DNA of 20,000 nt from a virus: positions 1-20,000 of IMG/VR virus record IMGVR_UViG_3300048625_000095, one strand, 5' to 3'. Positions within the stretch are counted from its first letter, which is position 1. Every line of letters begins with the position of its first letter. The notes beneath the pieces were generated by a model. That model saw only the letters and a program-made list of their open reading frames with translations, was not told the DNA's origin and ran no database searches. This document shows positions 12,577 to 19,306 of the stretch, in pieces. The position numbers were made by a program, and so were the translations under genes.

Positions 12577-13148
12577 AATTTAACTCAGACATTGACATTG
12601 ACTTTGGTGACAGAGAAAAGATTCTTGCTCACCTCAAGCACGTACCTGCAGCAATGCGTAATGTCAGGCCGATTCGTAAACACGCAACCGGCATTCATGT
12701 AACAGACGTACCCTTCGATGCAGTACACAATATTGCATCGATTGATTACACTGAGGCAGAAAAGCGTGGATATCTCAAATTAGACTTATTGAACGTTCAC
12801 GTATACGAACAAGTGCGTGACGAGGAACATCTTGTTTCATTGATGCGTACACCTAACTGGGATAAACTGAATGATCCTAAGTTCGTTGAGAAGTTGATTC
12901 ACTTGGGTAATCACTATCAGAACATGAAGAAGATGCCTGAACCAGTCGATAGTGTAACTCGCTTGGCCATGCTATTAGCTGTTATTCGTCCTGGCAAGAA
13001 GCATCTGATGGGCAAACGCTGGATCGAAGTAGGTGCAAGTGTGTGGGATAAGGGTTCTGATGGATATACGTTTAAGCAAGCTCACGCAATTGCTTATGCA
13101 CATCTAGTAGTCGTCCACATGAATCTACTAGAAGAACAAGGTCATTAA
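12573..13148 (+). CDS. Miniature DnaE-like (DNA polymerase III alpha core-like) protein, 191 aa
   Basis: The protein contains in order several short blocks typical of the C-family polymerase core: DIDIDF (6-11; DnaE has PDxDxDF with two catalytic Asp), KHATGIHVTDVPF (36-48; DnaE has a His-x-x-G-V-V-I-S loop), GYLKLDLLN (66-74; DnaE GLLKMDFLGL with the third catalytic Asp, here Asp71), AVIRPGKKHLMG (136-147; DnaE LYRPGP) and FKQAHAIAYAHLV (167-179; DnaE FNKSHAAAYA). The PHP, most finger and beta-binding parts are missing. Known DnaE proteins are over 1000 residues. It may be a degenerate accessory factor rather than a polymerase. Homologues exist in other aquatic T4-like phages by recollection. 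It converges with the minus-strand gene, overlapping by 4 bases. Confidence 0.75.
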   Translation: MKFNSDIDIDFGDREKILAHLKHVPAAMRNVRPIRKHATGIHVTDVPFDAVHNIASIDYTEAEKRGYLKLDLLNVHVYEQVRDEEHLVSLMRTPNWDKLNDPKFVEKLIHLGNHYQNMKKMPEPVDSVTRLAMLLAVIRPGKKHLMGKRWIEVGASVWDKGSDGYTFKQAHAIAYAHLVVVHMNLLEEQGH

Positions 13149-13579
13149 GGTAGACGTTTAACTAGTGTGATTGAACGGCGTTTGCTACGGCGTTTGTTCA
13201 ATTCTGTCATGCTACACGTAGGACCGTGTACAATGACTAGACTCTTATTATTGAATGTTCGTAGATAGGGCCTGAAAATGGCCCATTCTTCTTTTAAGAA
13301 CAGATTGATAGGTATAAGTCTGTTACTTTCCCACCACCATATATCTCCTAATTCTAGGAAACGTTCTTTTACGGCTGAGTCGATAATCGCCCCGTAGTCG
13401 TATATAGTGGTGACAACATCATCACGGTTTTGAACGATTCCAACATAATCTTGGTTGGCGTACGAACATACAGTAATGAACGGGTGGTTTTCGCTTAGGC
13501 GTTTGAAGAACTCATTTTGAATCACAGAGTATTTATTATCGGGCAAAAGAAACATAAATATAATATTAGGAGCCCACAT
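13145..13579 (-). CDS. Conserved T4-like phage protein on the minus strand, 144 aa
   Basis: The only supported minus-strand gene. The protein has a small beta domain FITVCSYANQDYVGIVQNRD (about 34-53), reminiscent of an Sm/SH3-type barrel, then the blocks FLELGDIWWWESNRLIPINL and FRPYLRTFNNKSLVIVHGP, and ends in a basic tail KRRSKRRSITLVKRL. Proteins with the WWWESNR-IPI block recur in T4-like phages as unknowns. The start may be ATG 13579 or the Met at 13555; neither has a ribosome site. It fills the gap between two plus-strand genes exactly and converges with the DnaE-like gene. The basic tail suggests RNA or DNA binding, as inference. Confidence 0.85.
   Translation of the reverse strand: MWAPNIIFMFLLPDNKYSVIQNEFFKRLSENHPFITVCSYANQDYVGIVQNRDDVVTTIYDYGAIIDSAVKERFLELGDIWWWESNRLIPINLFLKEEWAIFRPYLRTFNNKSLVIVHGPTCSMTELNKRRSKRRSITLVKRLP
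13553..13560 (+). promoter_or_regulatory. T4-type late promoter motif
   Basis: CATAAATA, one base from the T4 late -10 consensus TATAAATA, stands 20 bases before GTG 13581 of a virion-type gene and inside the start region of the minus-strand gene. In T4 such boxes are read by polymerase carrying gp55. The same octamer precedes the gene at 16850. Confidence 0.7.
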
Positions 13580-13580
13580 A

Positions 13581-14348
13581 GTGTATTCAACATCAGTCTT
13601 TCTCTATACGCAACGTCAAATTGTTGTCTTACTCACGGGCTTATCACCGAGGAAATATATGCCAGTATACGCTAAACCGTTAACTTTACACAAAGGGGTT
13701 GATAATCAACTACAATTCCAGTTCTTGAACCAAGAGCAAAAGCCAGTTGATATCACGGGTAAAGAGATTACTTGTCGTATTCTGAACTATGAGGGCAATG
13801 AACTTCTATTGCAGAAGGCTCTTACTCCTCAATTTGCTGCAACTGGCATCACATCCTTGTTCCTCAATGCTGCGGACCTAGTTAATATCGATGCTCAGAA
13901 GTGCTATTATACACTAGAGATTCCAGTGGGTTCATTTGACTTCCCTGTATTCGTAGATAGCAACGCAGGTGGTAGAGGTGATCTAAACATCGTCAACAGT
14001 ATCTTGCCTAGCTTTGTTCCATCACAATCAGTTACTATCCCTACAGGACAGATTTTCCCTAATACTGCAAACAATAGCAATTCGAATAGTGTTACATACT
14101 TCACTAGCGTGATTACCACTGACGATAATCCTATCTTGTCTATCCAAGCTCAATTCACCCAATTCTATGGCAATCTTACTATTCAAGGTTCTACGATTGT
14201 TGACGGTGACTGGTATACTATTGTCACAGACAACAACTTAGCGAATGTATCTGATACAAAGGGTTATGTGGTCAATGGATTCCATCCTTATGTACGTGCT
14301 GTATTTCAGAGTAATGCGGGCGCAGTGACTAACATATTGGCTAGATAA
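13581..14348 (+). CDS. Probable virion protein of aquatic T4-like phages, 255 aa
   Basis: A beta-rich 255-residue protein. The N-terminus (STSVFLYTQRQIVVLLTG) leads into KPLTLHKGVDNQLQFQFLNQ and DITGKEITCRILNYEG, a pattern I recall from structural proteins of marine T4-like phages, with an Ig-like first domain and a Ser/Thr/Asn-rich C-terminal half. Start: GTG 13581 has AGGAG 8 bases upstream and keeps the conserved N-terminus; ATG 13659 with CGAGGA is a possible internal alternative. The late-type promoter at 13553 supports late expression in assembly. It could be a head or neck decoration or fibre protein; the exact role is unknown. Confidence 0.75.
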   Translation: MYSTSVFLYTQRQIVVLLTGLSPRKYMPVYAKPLTLHKGVDNQLQFQFLNQEQKPVDITGKEITCRILNYEGNELLLQKALTPQFAATGITSLFLNAADLVNIDAQKCYYTLEIPVGSFDFPVFVDSNAGGRGDLNIVNSILPSFVPSQSVTIPTGQIFPNTANNSNSNSVTYFTSVITTDDNPILSIQAQFTQFYGNLTIQGSTIVDGDWYTIVTDNNLANVSDTKGYVVNGFHPYVRAVFQSNAGAVTNILAR

Positions 14349-14357
14349 GCGTCCTAT

Positions 14358-14377
14358 TGTCTTGATTACTCAAGACA
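14358..14377. repeat. Inverted repeat over the -35 of the primase promoter
   Basis: TGTCTTG and CAAGACA form a perfect 7-bp inverted repeat around ATTACT. It covers the -35 box (14362-14367). There is no T-run after it, so it is not an ordinary terminator; an operator for a regulator is the natural reading. Confidence 0.7.
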
Positions 14378-14390
14378 GTCCTGTTATACT
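14362..14390 (+). promoter_or_regulatory. Sigma-70 promoter with predicted leaderless start
   Basis: TTGATT (14362-14367), 17-bp spacer, TATACT (14385-14390). The predicted start is 14397, exactly the G of the primase GTG start codon. No ribosome site lies before that codon, and no other usable start exists nearby. Confidence 0.75.
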
Positions 14391-14396
14391 ATCAAT

Positions 14397-15380
14397 GTGT
14401 TTGATATATTAACTATTATTCCCGGTAAAAAGAAGCTCACAGGCAGTGGTTGGACTAGTTTCAACGCTGTGTGTTGCAGCCACTTTGGACATAAGCCTGA
14501 TCGCAGAATGCGAGGTGGGTTGAAGTTTGACGGTCAAACGAACTGGACTATGCATTGCTTCAACTGTGGGTTCAAGTGCAACTTCACAATGGGCAGAAGT
14601 ATCTCACAGAAAACCCGTAATCTATTGAGTTGGTGTGGCATTGACGATCTTGAAATTCAACGATGGAGCTTTGAAAGTCTACAGAATAAAGACTTACTAG
14701 ACTTCACACAGACAACAACCAAAAGAGTCAAGATCAAGTTTGGTGAGCAGAAACTACCAACAGGTGCAGTCGATCTTAACTTAGAAGACCCTAATCATTT
14801 CAAGTATATCGAATACTTAGAAAAACGAGGCATCGAATATGATAGCTATCCTTTCAAAGTAACACCAAATGATATTGGACGAAACAAGAACAGAATCATT
14901 GTACCATACTTCTACAAAGACAAGGTAGTAGGTCACACAAGTAGATACACTGATGACAAGATTCCCAAGTACATCAACATTCAACAGCCTGGTTATGTCT
15001 TCAACATTGACGCACAGAAAGAAGATTGGCAAGTATGTATTGTAACTGAAGGTATCTTTGACGCACTGAGTATCAATGGTGTTGCATTGATGCATGATGA
15101 TATCAGTAACGAACAAGCACAGTTAATCGCACAACTAAACAGACCAGTCATTGTCGTTCCAGACTATGACAAGACAGGATTAAAGATCATTGATAGAGCA
15201 TTAGAATTAGGGTACCAAGTTAGTTTACCCCCTTGGTCTAGTGACGTTAAAGACGTTAATGATGCTATCAATAAATATGGCAAGCTGCCGACCTTGTTAA
15301 GTATATTACAAAACGCAACAAACAGTAAGATTAAGATTGAATTAAGGAAGAAACAAATTGGCAAACAAAAAGGATTCTAA
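14397..15380 (+). CDS. 61: DNA primase, gp61-like
   Basis: A 327-residue primase, near T4 gp61 in length (342 aa). A zinc-binding region has Cys26, Cys27, His29, His32 and the knuckle CFNCGFKC (Cys54, Cys57, Cys61). The TOPRIM catalytic centre follows: Glu218 in VTEGIFDAL and the pair Asp256/Asp258 in VVPDYDKTG, with an Asp in SSDVKDVND as the next candidate. It makes short RNA primers for the lagging strand and works with the gp41 helicase encoded next, overlapping by 23 bases. The GTG start at 14397 is the only start near a full-length N-terminus and sits on the predicted transcription start. Confidence 0.93.
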   Translation: MFDILTIIPGKKKLTGSGWTSFNAVCCSHFGHKPDRRMRGGLKFDGQTNWTMHCFNCGFKCNFTMGRSISQKTRNLLSWCGIDDLEIQRWSFESLQNKDLLDFTQTTTKRVKIKFGEQKLPTGAVDLNLEDPNHFKYIEYLEKRGIEYDSYPFKVTPNDIGRNKNRIIVPYFYKDKVVGHTSRYTDDKIPKYINIQQPGYVFNIDAQKEDWQVCIVTEGIFDALSINGVALMHDDISNEQAQLIAQLNRPVIVVPDYDKTGLKIIDRALELGYQVSLPPWSSDVKDVNDAINKYGKLPTLLSILQNATNSKIKIELRKKQIGKQKGF

Positions 15381-16821
15381 GCCTAAACTAGAATACACAA
15401 CAGACGTACAGAAATTGTTCTTACGTATGATGCTGTCCAACGCAGAATTATATACACGTGTCGCTAACATTATCAACCCTGCAAACTTTGACAAGTCACT
15501 GAGACCAGTAGTAGAAGCATTCAAAGAGAACACAGAAAAATACAGCACTATCCCTGATCCACAACTGTTAGAAGCAACGACAGGGATCAAACTAGAAACT
15601 ATCCCCGAACTAAACGAAGGTCACTATGACTGGTTCTTGGATGAGTTCGAATCATTCACTCGTAGACAAGAGCTAGAACGTGCGATTCTAACTGCGGCTG
15701 ACTTGCTTGAGAAAGGTGAGTTTGATCCAGTTGAGAAACTAATCAAAGACGCGGTTCAGATTAGCTTGCAACGTGACATGGGTACTGATTACTTTGCTGA
15801 TCCTGCAATGCGTATCAACAAGTATTTCAATGCAGGCGGTCAAGTATCTACTGGCTGGCCTCAGATGGATAAGCTATTGTATGGTGGCTTCAGTCGTGGT
15901 GAGTTGAACATCTTCGCAGGTGGCTCAGGCTCAGGTAAGTCATTGGTCATGATGAACATGGCTTTGAATTGGCTGCAAGCAGGTATGAGTGGTGTCTATA
16001 TCTCTCTGGAACTTTCAGAAGAATTGACCTCATTGCGTACTGACGCGATGTTGACAATGATGAGTACAAAAGATATTCGTAAGGATATCGATACAACTGC
16101 GCTCAAGGTCAAGATGACTGGTAAGAAAGCCGGTCAATATCGTGTTAAGGGTATGCCTGCTCAGAGTAACGTAAACGACATTCGTTCATACTTGAAAGAA
16201 GTACAGATTCAGACAGGTATCAAAGTTGACTTTGTGATGGTCGACTATCTTGACTTGGTTATGCCAGTATCAGTTAAAGTTTCACCTAACGATCAGTTCA
16301 TTAAAGACAAGTATGTTGCAGAAGAATTGCGTAACTTAGCTAAGGAACTTGGTATCTTGTTAGTTACTGCTTCTCAATTGAACCGTACTGCGGTCGATGA
16401 AATTGAATTCGATCATAGTCACATTGCAGGTGGTATCTCAAAGATTAACACAGCAGATAACGTGTTTGGTATCTTCACAAGTCGTAGTATGCGTGAGCGT
16501 GGTAAGTATCAGATTCAATGTATGAAGTCTCGTAGTTCGACAGGTGTGGGTCAGAAGATTGACTTAGACTATAACATCGAAACTATGCGTATTTCTGACA
16601 GCGATCCTGACGATTATGCAGCACAGCAAGCGAAGTATAAGCCTGCACCAAGTCCTAATGACATTATGAACAAGTTTAAAACTCAATCGACATTAGTATC
16701 ATCAGATCCTATCATCGATCAAACCACAGGTGAAGTACTAGAACCTGTACAAAAACGAGTAACTGCAAACGTAACTGGTGGCAACAAGCTCAAATCACTA
16801 TTGAACGATTTGAAGAAATAA
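15358..16821 (+). CDS. 41: Replicative DnaB-family helicase, gp41-like
   Basis: A 487-residue RecA-fold helicase of the DnaB/gp41 type (T4 gp41: 475 aa). A helical N-terminal domain spans about 10-150. The ATPase domain has Walker A GGSGSGKS (188-195), the catalytic Glu region YISLELSEEL (214-223), Walker B VMVDYLDL (293-300) and a later TASQLNRTA motif. It unwinds duplex DNA 5'-3' as a hexamer and forms the primosome with the primase encoded just before. The start is TTG 15358 with a strong TAAGGAAG site 9 bases upstream, inside the primase gene; the next Met is residue 24, too late for the conserved N-terminus. Confidence 0.95.
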   Translation: MANKKDSKPKLEYTTDVQKLFLRMMLSNAELYTRVANIINPANFDKSLRPVVEAFKENTEKYSTIPDPQLLEATTGIKLETIPELNEGHYDWFLDEFESFTRRQELERAILTAADLLEKGEFDPVEKLIKDAVQISLQRDMGTDYFADPAMRINKYFNAGGQVSTGWPQMDKLLYGGFSRGELNIFAGGSGSGKSLVMMNMALNWLQAGMSGVYISLELSEELTSLRTDAMLTMMSTKDIRKDIDTTALKVKMTGKKAGQYRVKGMPAQSNVNDIRSYLKEVQIQTGIKVDFVMVDYLDLVMPVSVKVSPNDQFIKDKYVAEELRNLAKELGILLVTASQLNRTAVDEIEFDHSHIAGGISKINTADNVFGIFTSRSMRERGKYQIQCMKSRSSTGVGQKIDLDYNIETMRISDSDPDDYAAQQAKYKPAPSPNDIMNKFKTQSTLVSSDPIIDQTTGEVLEPVQKRVTANVTGGNKLKSLLNDLKK

Positions 16822-16823
16822 AT

Positions 16824-16831
16824 CATAAATA
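16824..16831 (+). promoter_or_regulatory. T4-type late promoter motif
   Basis: CATAAATA followed by CTACT: the extended T4 late consensus is TATAAATACTATT, and 11 of those 13 positions match here. It begins 2 bases after the helicase stop and 18 bases before ATG 16850. Confidence 0.82.
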
Positions 16832-16849
16832 CTACTAGGAATACAAATT

Positions 16850-17086
16850 ATGCACCGCAAAACAAAGTCCTTGCTGGAAGAACTTGAGTCGATTGGACAA
16901 ACTCGTGATACTAATCATATCATCGAAAGCCGCGCTCACAATATCATCACCAGTGCCATCAATCTACTAGAGATGATTAACAAACACTATGATCCTGAGA
17001 AGGCAGCAGTGTTGGAACGCAAGCTATTGGGTGCTATTAAAGCTAGAGATCAGGGGAAGTTTAGCAAAAGTATCCAAAAAAAGTAA
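16850..17086 (+). CDS. Conserved small helical protein, 78 aa
   Basis: A 78-residue, mostly helical, basic protein: MHRKTKSLLEELESIG, then IIESRAHNIITSAINLLEMI and LERKLLGAIKARDQGKFSKS. A similar small protein stands near the primosome genes in other aquatic T4-like phages, by recollection. Function unknown. ATG 16850 has AGGA 10 bases upstream, and a clear late-type promoter precedes the gene, which points to late expression in spite of the replication genes next door. Confidence 0.8.
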   Translation: MHRKTKSLLEELESIGQTRDTNHIIESRAHNIITSAINLLEMINKHYDPEKAAVLERKLLGAIKARDQGKFSKSIQKK

Positions 17087-17114
17087 GCCAAAACCGACGT
17101 TTTTTTGTGCCAGG

Positions 17115-17122
17115 ACTAAATA
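17115..17122 (+). promoter_or_regulatory. Possible late promoter motif
   Basis: ACTAAATA matches the T4 late box TATAAATA at six of eight positions, including the TAAATA core. It is 45 bases before the ATG of the gene at 17168, which has its own AAAGGA ribosome site. Confidence 0.55.
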
Positions 17123-17167
17123 AGTATATGAATCAGTAGGATTCAAACTTCTTAAAGGAATATTAAA

Positions 17168-17536
17168 ATGGCACAATTTACACGTACACATGGTGACTAT
17201 CAACCAGTAAGCGTCTATGACGCATTCGGCTACACAGTTGGCGCAGTTAACGCTGTTACATCAGCAGCTACAGTTCAACCTCAAGGTCCTAAGCTAGACT
17301 TCTTCACAGTTACAGCTTCTGGCGCTTTCACTACAACTCAAATCAACACTCTAGTTCAAACAATTCAACAATTGGCTACTGTTTATTTGTATGAGTACAC
17401 AGACGCTTCTAACGACACGTTAGCAGTTGCTGTTTACCCTGTAGGCGCTTGGGATACTACAGCACTTGACGCAGCTTTCACAGCAGCAGGTGTTGCTAGC
17501 ACAACTACTACAGCTACAGCTACATTCACTGGTTAA
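17168..17536 (+). CDS. Probable small virion protein, Thr/Ala-rich, 122 aa
   Basis: A 122-residue protein starting MAQFTRTHGDYQPVSVYDAF, very rich in Thr, Ala and Val, with no charged clusters. The alternating pattern (KLDFFTVTASGAFTTTQINT, then ATVYLYEYTDASNDTLAVAV) suggests a compact beta sandwich. I recall similar small structural proteins starting M-A-x-F-T-R-T in aquatic T4-like phages. It is a single-gene unit, between a late-like motif and a strong terminator, and has an AAAGGA site 8 bases before the start. That independence and the composition fit a highly expressed virion component; the function is inferred. Confidence 0.7.
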   Translation: MAQFTRTHGDYQPVSVYDAFGYTVGAVNAVTSAATVQPQGPKLDFFTVTASGAFTTTQINTLVQTIQQLATVYLYEYTDASNDTLAVAVYPVGAWDTTALDAAFTAAGVASTTTTATATFTG

Positions 17537-17554
17537 TCACTAGTTAATTAAAAG

Positions 17555-17580
17555 AACCCGAGAATTTCTCGGGTTTTTTT
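17555..17580 (+). terminator. Intrinsic terminator
   Basis: AACCCGAG / CTCGGGTT form an 8-bp stem with an AATTT loop, running into seven T residues. It lies 18 bases past the stop of the Thr/Ala-rich gene. Confidence 0.95.
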
Positions 17581-17586
17581 ACGGCT

Positions 17587-17594
17587 GTTAAATA
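17587..17594 (+). promoter_or_regulatory. Possible late promoter motif, leaderless arrangement
   Basis: GTTAAATA keeps the TAAATA core (6 of 8 to the T4 late box). The ATG at 17600 begins 6 positions after its last base, so the transcript would begin at or next to the start codon; no ribosome site is present. Confidence 0.5.
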
Positions 17595-17599
17595 GTAGT

Positions 17600-18055
17600 A
17601 TGAGCTATACATTAACTTGCTACACGTTGTTCGATATAACCCAAACTGGGGTGTTGAACCGTAGCCGTCCTCAGGATCAAGTAAATCCAGAGTGGTTGTA
17701 CAAGCGCAATACGCAATGTAATTTTGATACCATCATCCAAGCAATCTCACTACGCTCACTGCCAGAAGTCAAGCGTGGACCTGAAAAAATGAAGATTCGG
17801 TTTGATGAATTTGAAAATTTTGGCTTCTTGTTTCAGCAGCAAGGGGATGAAGAATACGACTGTTGGTCTTTTGACTTTGAGATTCAGCATACTAGCGTCT
17901 TCAATGACGGCATAACTGAATTAGGTGCGTTGTACACTGATTGTGATAGAATTCCTATGATCCTATGCAAAACTGAGTGGGAAAAACTCCCCAACTTCTT
18001 AGATACATCCGACGAACTAAGAAACATTTACTTTAAAGTGATAAGCAATGATTAA
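17600..18055 (+). CDS. Conserved T4-like phage protein, 151 aa
   Basis: A 151-residue protein with conserved-looking blocks YTLFDITQTGVLNRSRP (about 8-24), RNTQCNFDTIIQAISLRSLP (36-55), CWSFDFEIQHTSVFNDG and a final ELRNIYFKVI. I recall the same blocks in proteins located between structural genes of marine T4-like phages, without a known function. It follows a terminator and a late-type motif and has no ribosome site, so the start at ATG 17600 may be leaderless. It overlaps the next gene by 8 bases. Confidence 0.82.
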   Translation: MSYTLTCYTLFDITQTGVLNRSRPQDQVNPEWLYKRNTQCNFDTIIQAISLRSLPEVKRGPEKMKIRFDEFENFGFLFQQQGDEEYDCWSFDFEIQHTSVFNDGITELGALYTDCDRIPMILCKTEWEKLPNFLDTSDELRNIYFKVISND

Positions 18056-18521
18056 TGACAAGACAATCAACCGTATAACCAAAGCTATACCAAAGAAAGT
18101 TATGGCAGAATTACAGGACCTGAGCATTATTTCAGATGGTCCTGGATCGTATTGTATGTACAATCTATATCACATCAAGAAACAAGGAGAATCGTTCATC
18201 GTAACGAGTGATACTTCCTCATTAGAACAATCCTTCAACACTCTCAAAAGCGCAGCTACTTGGTGTAGCTATGACAAGAGAAACCGAATAGCTGAAGCCA
18301 AACGAATCATTATCCTAGACTTTAAGCTAAGTAGTGTAGATGCTGATATCACATGGCATAGTATGCTGTTGAAACGAGCAAAGACAGCAGACGACAAATT
18401 GATCTACGCTGCTAAATTGACTGAAGAAAAACTGAAGAAAAAGCAGATTGCAGAAGAACTGAACGGATTCATTAACGAATCTATGTCATGGCAGGCTAGA
18501 AGATGGAATAAAAAACCATAA
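18048..18521 (+). CDS. Conserved helical phage protein, 157 aa
   Basis: Basic, mostly helical 157-residue protein. Blocks: ITKAIPKKVMAELQDLSI, SYCMYNLYHIKKQGESFIVT, ATWCSYDKRNRIAEAKRIII and a C-terminal half of charged helices ending FINESMSWQARRWNKKP. It starts 8 bases inside the preceding gene and so is probably co-translated. Such pairs occur in the late region of related phages, where a virion or assembly role is likely but not shown. Function unknown. Confidence 0.8.
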   Translation: MINDKTINRITKAIPKKVMAELQDLSIISDGPGSYCMYNLYHIKKQGESFIVTSDTSSLEQSFNTLKSAATWCSYDKRNRIAEAKRIIILDFKLSSVDADITWHSMLLKRAKTADDKLIYAAKLTEEKLKKKQIAEELNGFINESMSWQARRWNKKP

Positions 18522-18536
18522 CATTAAGCCATAAAT

Positions 18537-18544
18537 GATAAATA
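18537..18544 (+). promoter_or_regulatory. T4-type late promoter motif
   Basis: GATAAATA followed by CTTTAT, one base off the T4 late box and near the extended consensus. A second imperfect copy CATAAATG overlaps its left side (18530-18537). ATG 18573 is 28 bases downstream. Confidence 0.75.
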
Positions 18545-18572
18545 CTTTATATTAGTCTTGGAACCCACAACT

Positions 18573-19301
18573 ATGAAATTAACTGAATTCGATAACAAAA
18601 AAATTGCTACAGCATCACGTGCTTTAAACGAGCACTATGAAATGCCATTCAACGTAGCAAAAATGCCAATGGACGCTACTAAAGCCATGCTACGTAAAGT
18701 ACGTGGATTAATGAGTGAGTCTAAGCAATCACCTAACTTCTATAGAGAGCAAACAAGCCCTTCTTATATGAAGATGGTGTTCATGGAACAAGCATTAGCT
18801 GCACATTTTGCTGATCTAAGCTCACGTCCTAAAGCACGTATCGTTGTTGAGAACGAAGAAATCGAGAAGTCACAAGTTTACTTAGCTGCTCAAGACCTAT
18901 CTGATTCTGTACAGAAGATGTTAGAAGAAGTTGGTCAGATGCAAGTTAAAGAACTTCCTGCTCTTGTAACAAGCATTGAATCTGAAATTGGCGTGTCTGA
19001 AAGCCAAGCATTCAACGATCAAGTAACTCAGCAATTGTCTACGCTAGCATCAACGTTGTCAGAAGTACAAGCTGGCTTGAAGTCAGCAGTTAACTCATTG
19101 ACTGGTCAAGGTGACATGGGTGCAGAAGCATTTGGTACAGATGATCTAGGCGCTGAAGGTGATATCGATGCTGGCATGGATGATCTAGACGCAGGCATGG
19201 ACGACATTGACACTGGTATGGATGACTTAGGCGCTGATCTTGGTGATACAGAAGAACCAGAGTTCGAGCCAGTCGGCGGAGTTGGTAGAGCAAAGAGATA
19301 A
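18573..19301 (+). CDS. Probable head/prohead core-type virion protein with acidic repeat tail, 242 aa
   Basis: The start is ATG 18573 (MKLTEFDNKKIATASRALNE); an in-frame TTG at 18558 is less likely. Residues 1-165 are helical with blocks DATKAMLRKVRGLMSESK, SYMKMVFMEQALAAHF and ARIVVENEEIEKSQVYLAAQ, then DSVQKMLEEVGQMQVKELPA. From memory these blocks match a protein in aquatic T4-like phages annotated as prohead core or virion structural. The last 70 residues are acidic and contain a seven-residue repeat (I/L-D-A-G-M-D-D) and then a basic end RAKR. Helical body plus acidic tail fits a scaffold-like protein. A late-type promoter precedes it. Confidence 0.72.
   Translation: MKLTEFDNKKIATASRALNEHYEMPFNVAKMPMDATKAMLRKVRGLMSESKQSPNFYREQTSPSYMKMVFMEQALAAHFADLSSRPKARIVVENEEIEKSQVYLAAQDLSDSVQKMLEEVGQMQVKELPALVTSIESEIGVSESQAFNDQVTQQLSTLASTLSEVQAGLKSAVNSLTGQGDMGAEAFGTDDLGAEGDIDAGMDDLDAGMDDIDTGMDDLGADLGDTEEPEFEPVGGVGRAKR
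19164..19247 (+). repeat. Four 21-bp tandem units coding an acidic heptapeptide repeat
   Basis: The units 19164-19184, 19185-19205, 19206-19226 and 19227-19247 code for IDAGMDD, LDAGMDD, IDTGMDD and LGADLGD. Copies 1-3 are close and differ mainly at third codon positions; copy 4 is diverged. Slippage or recombination could alter the copy number. Confidence 0.85.
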
Positions 19302-19306
19302 TCTCG

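Noticed and set aside
17089-17107. AAAAC-CGAC-GTTTTTTT as a terminator after the gene at 16850
   Set aside because: The stem has five pairs with only one G-C; too weak to support as an intrinsic terminator.
19090-19293. 67-codon minus-strand open frame over the acidic repeats
   Set aside because: It is a by-product of the tandem repeat on the plus strand (His/Leu/Gln-rich) with no start signal.
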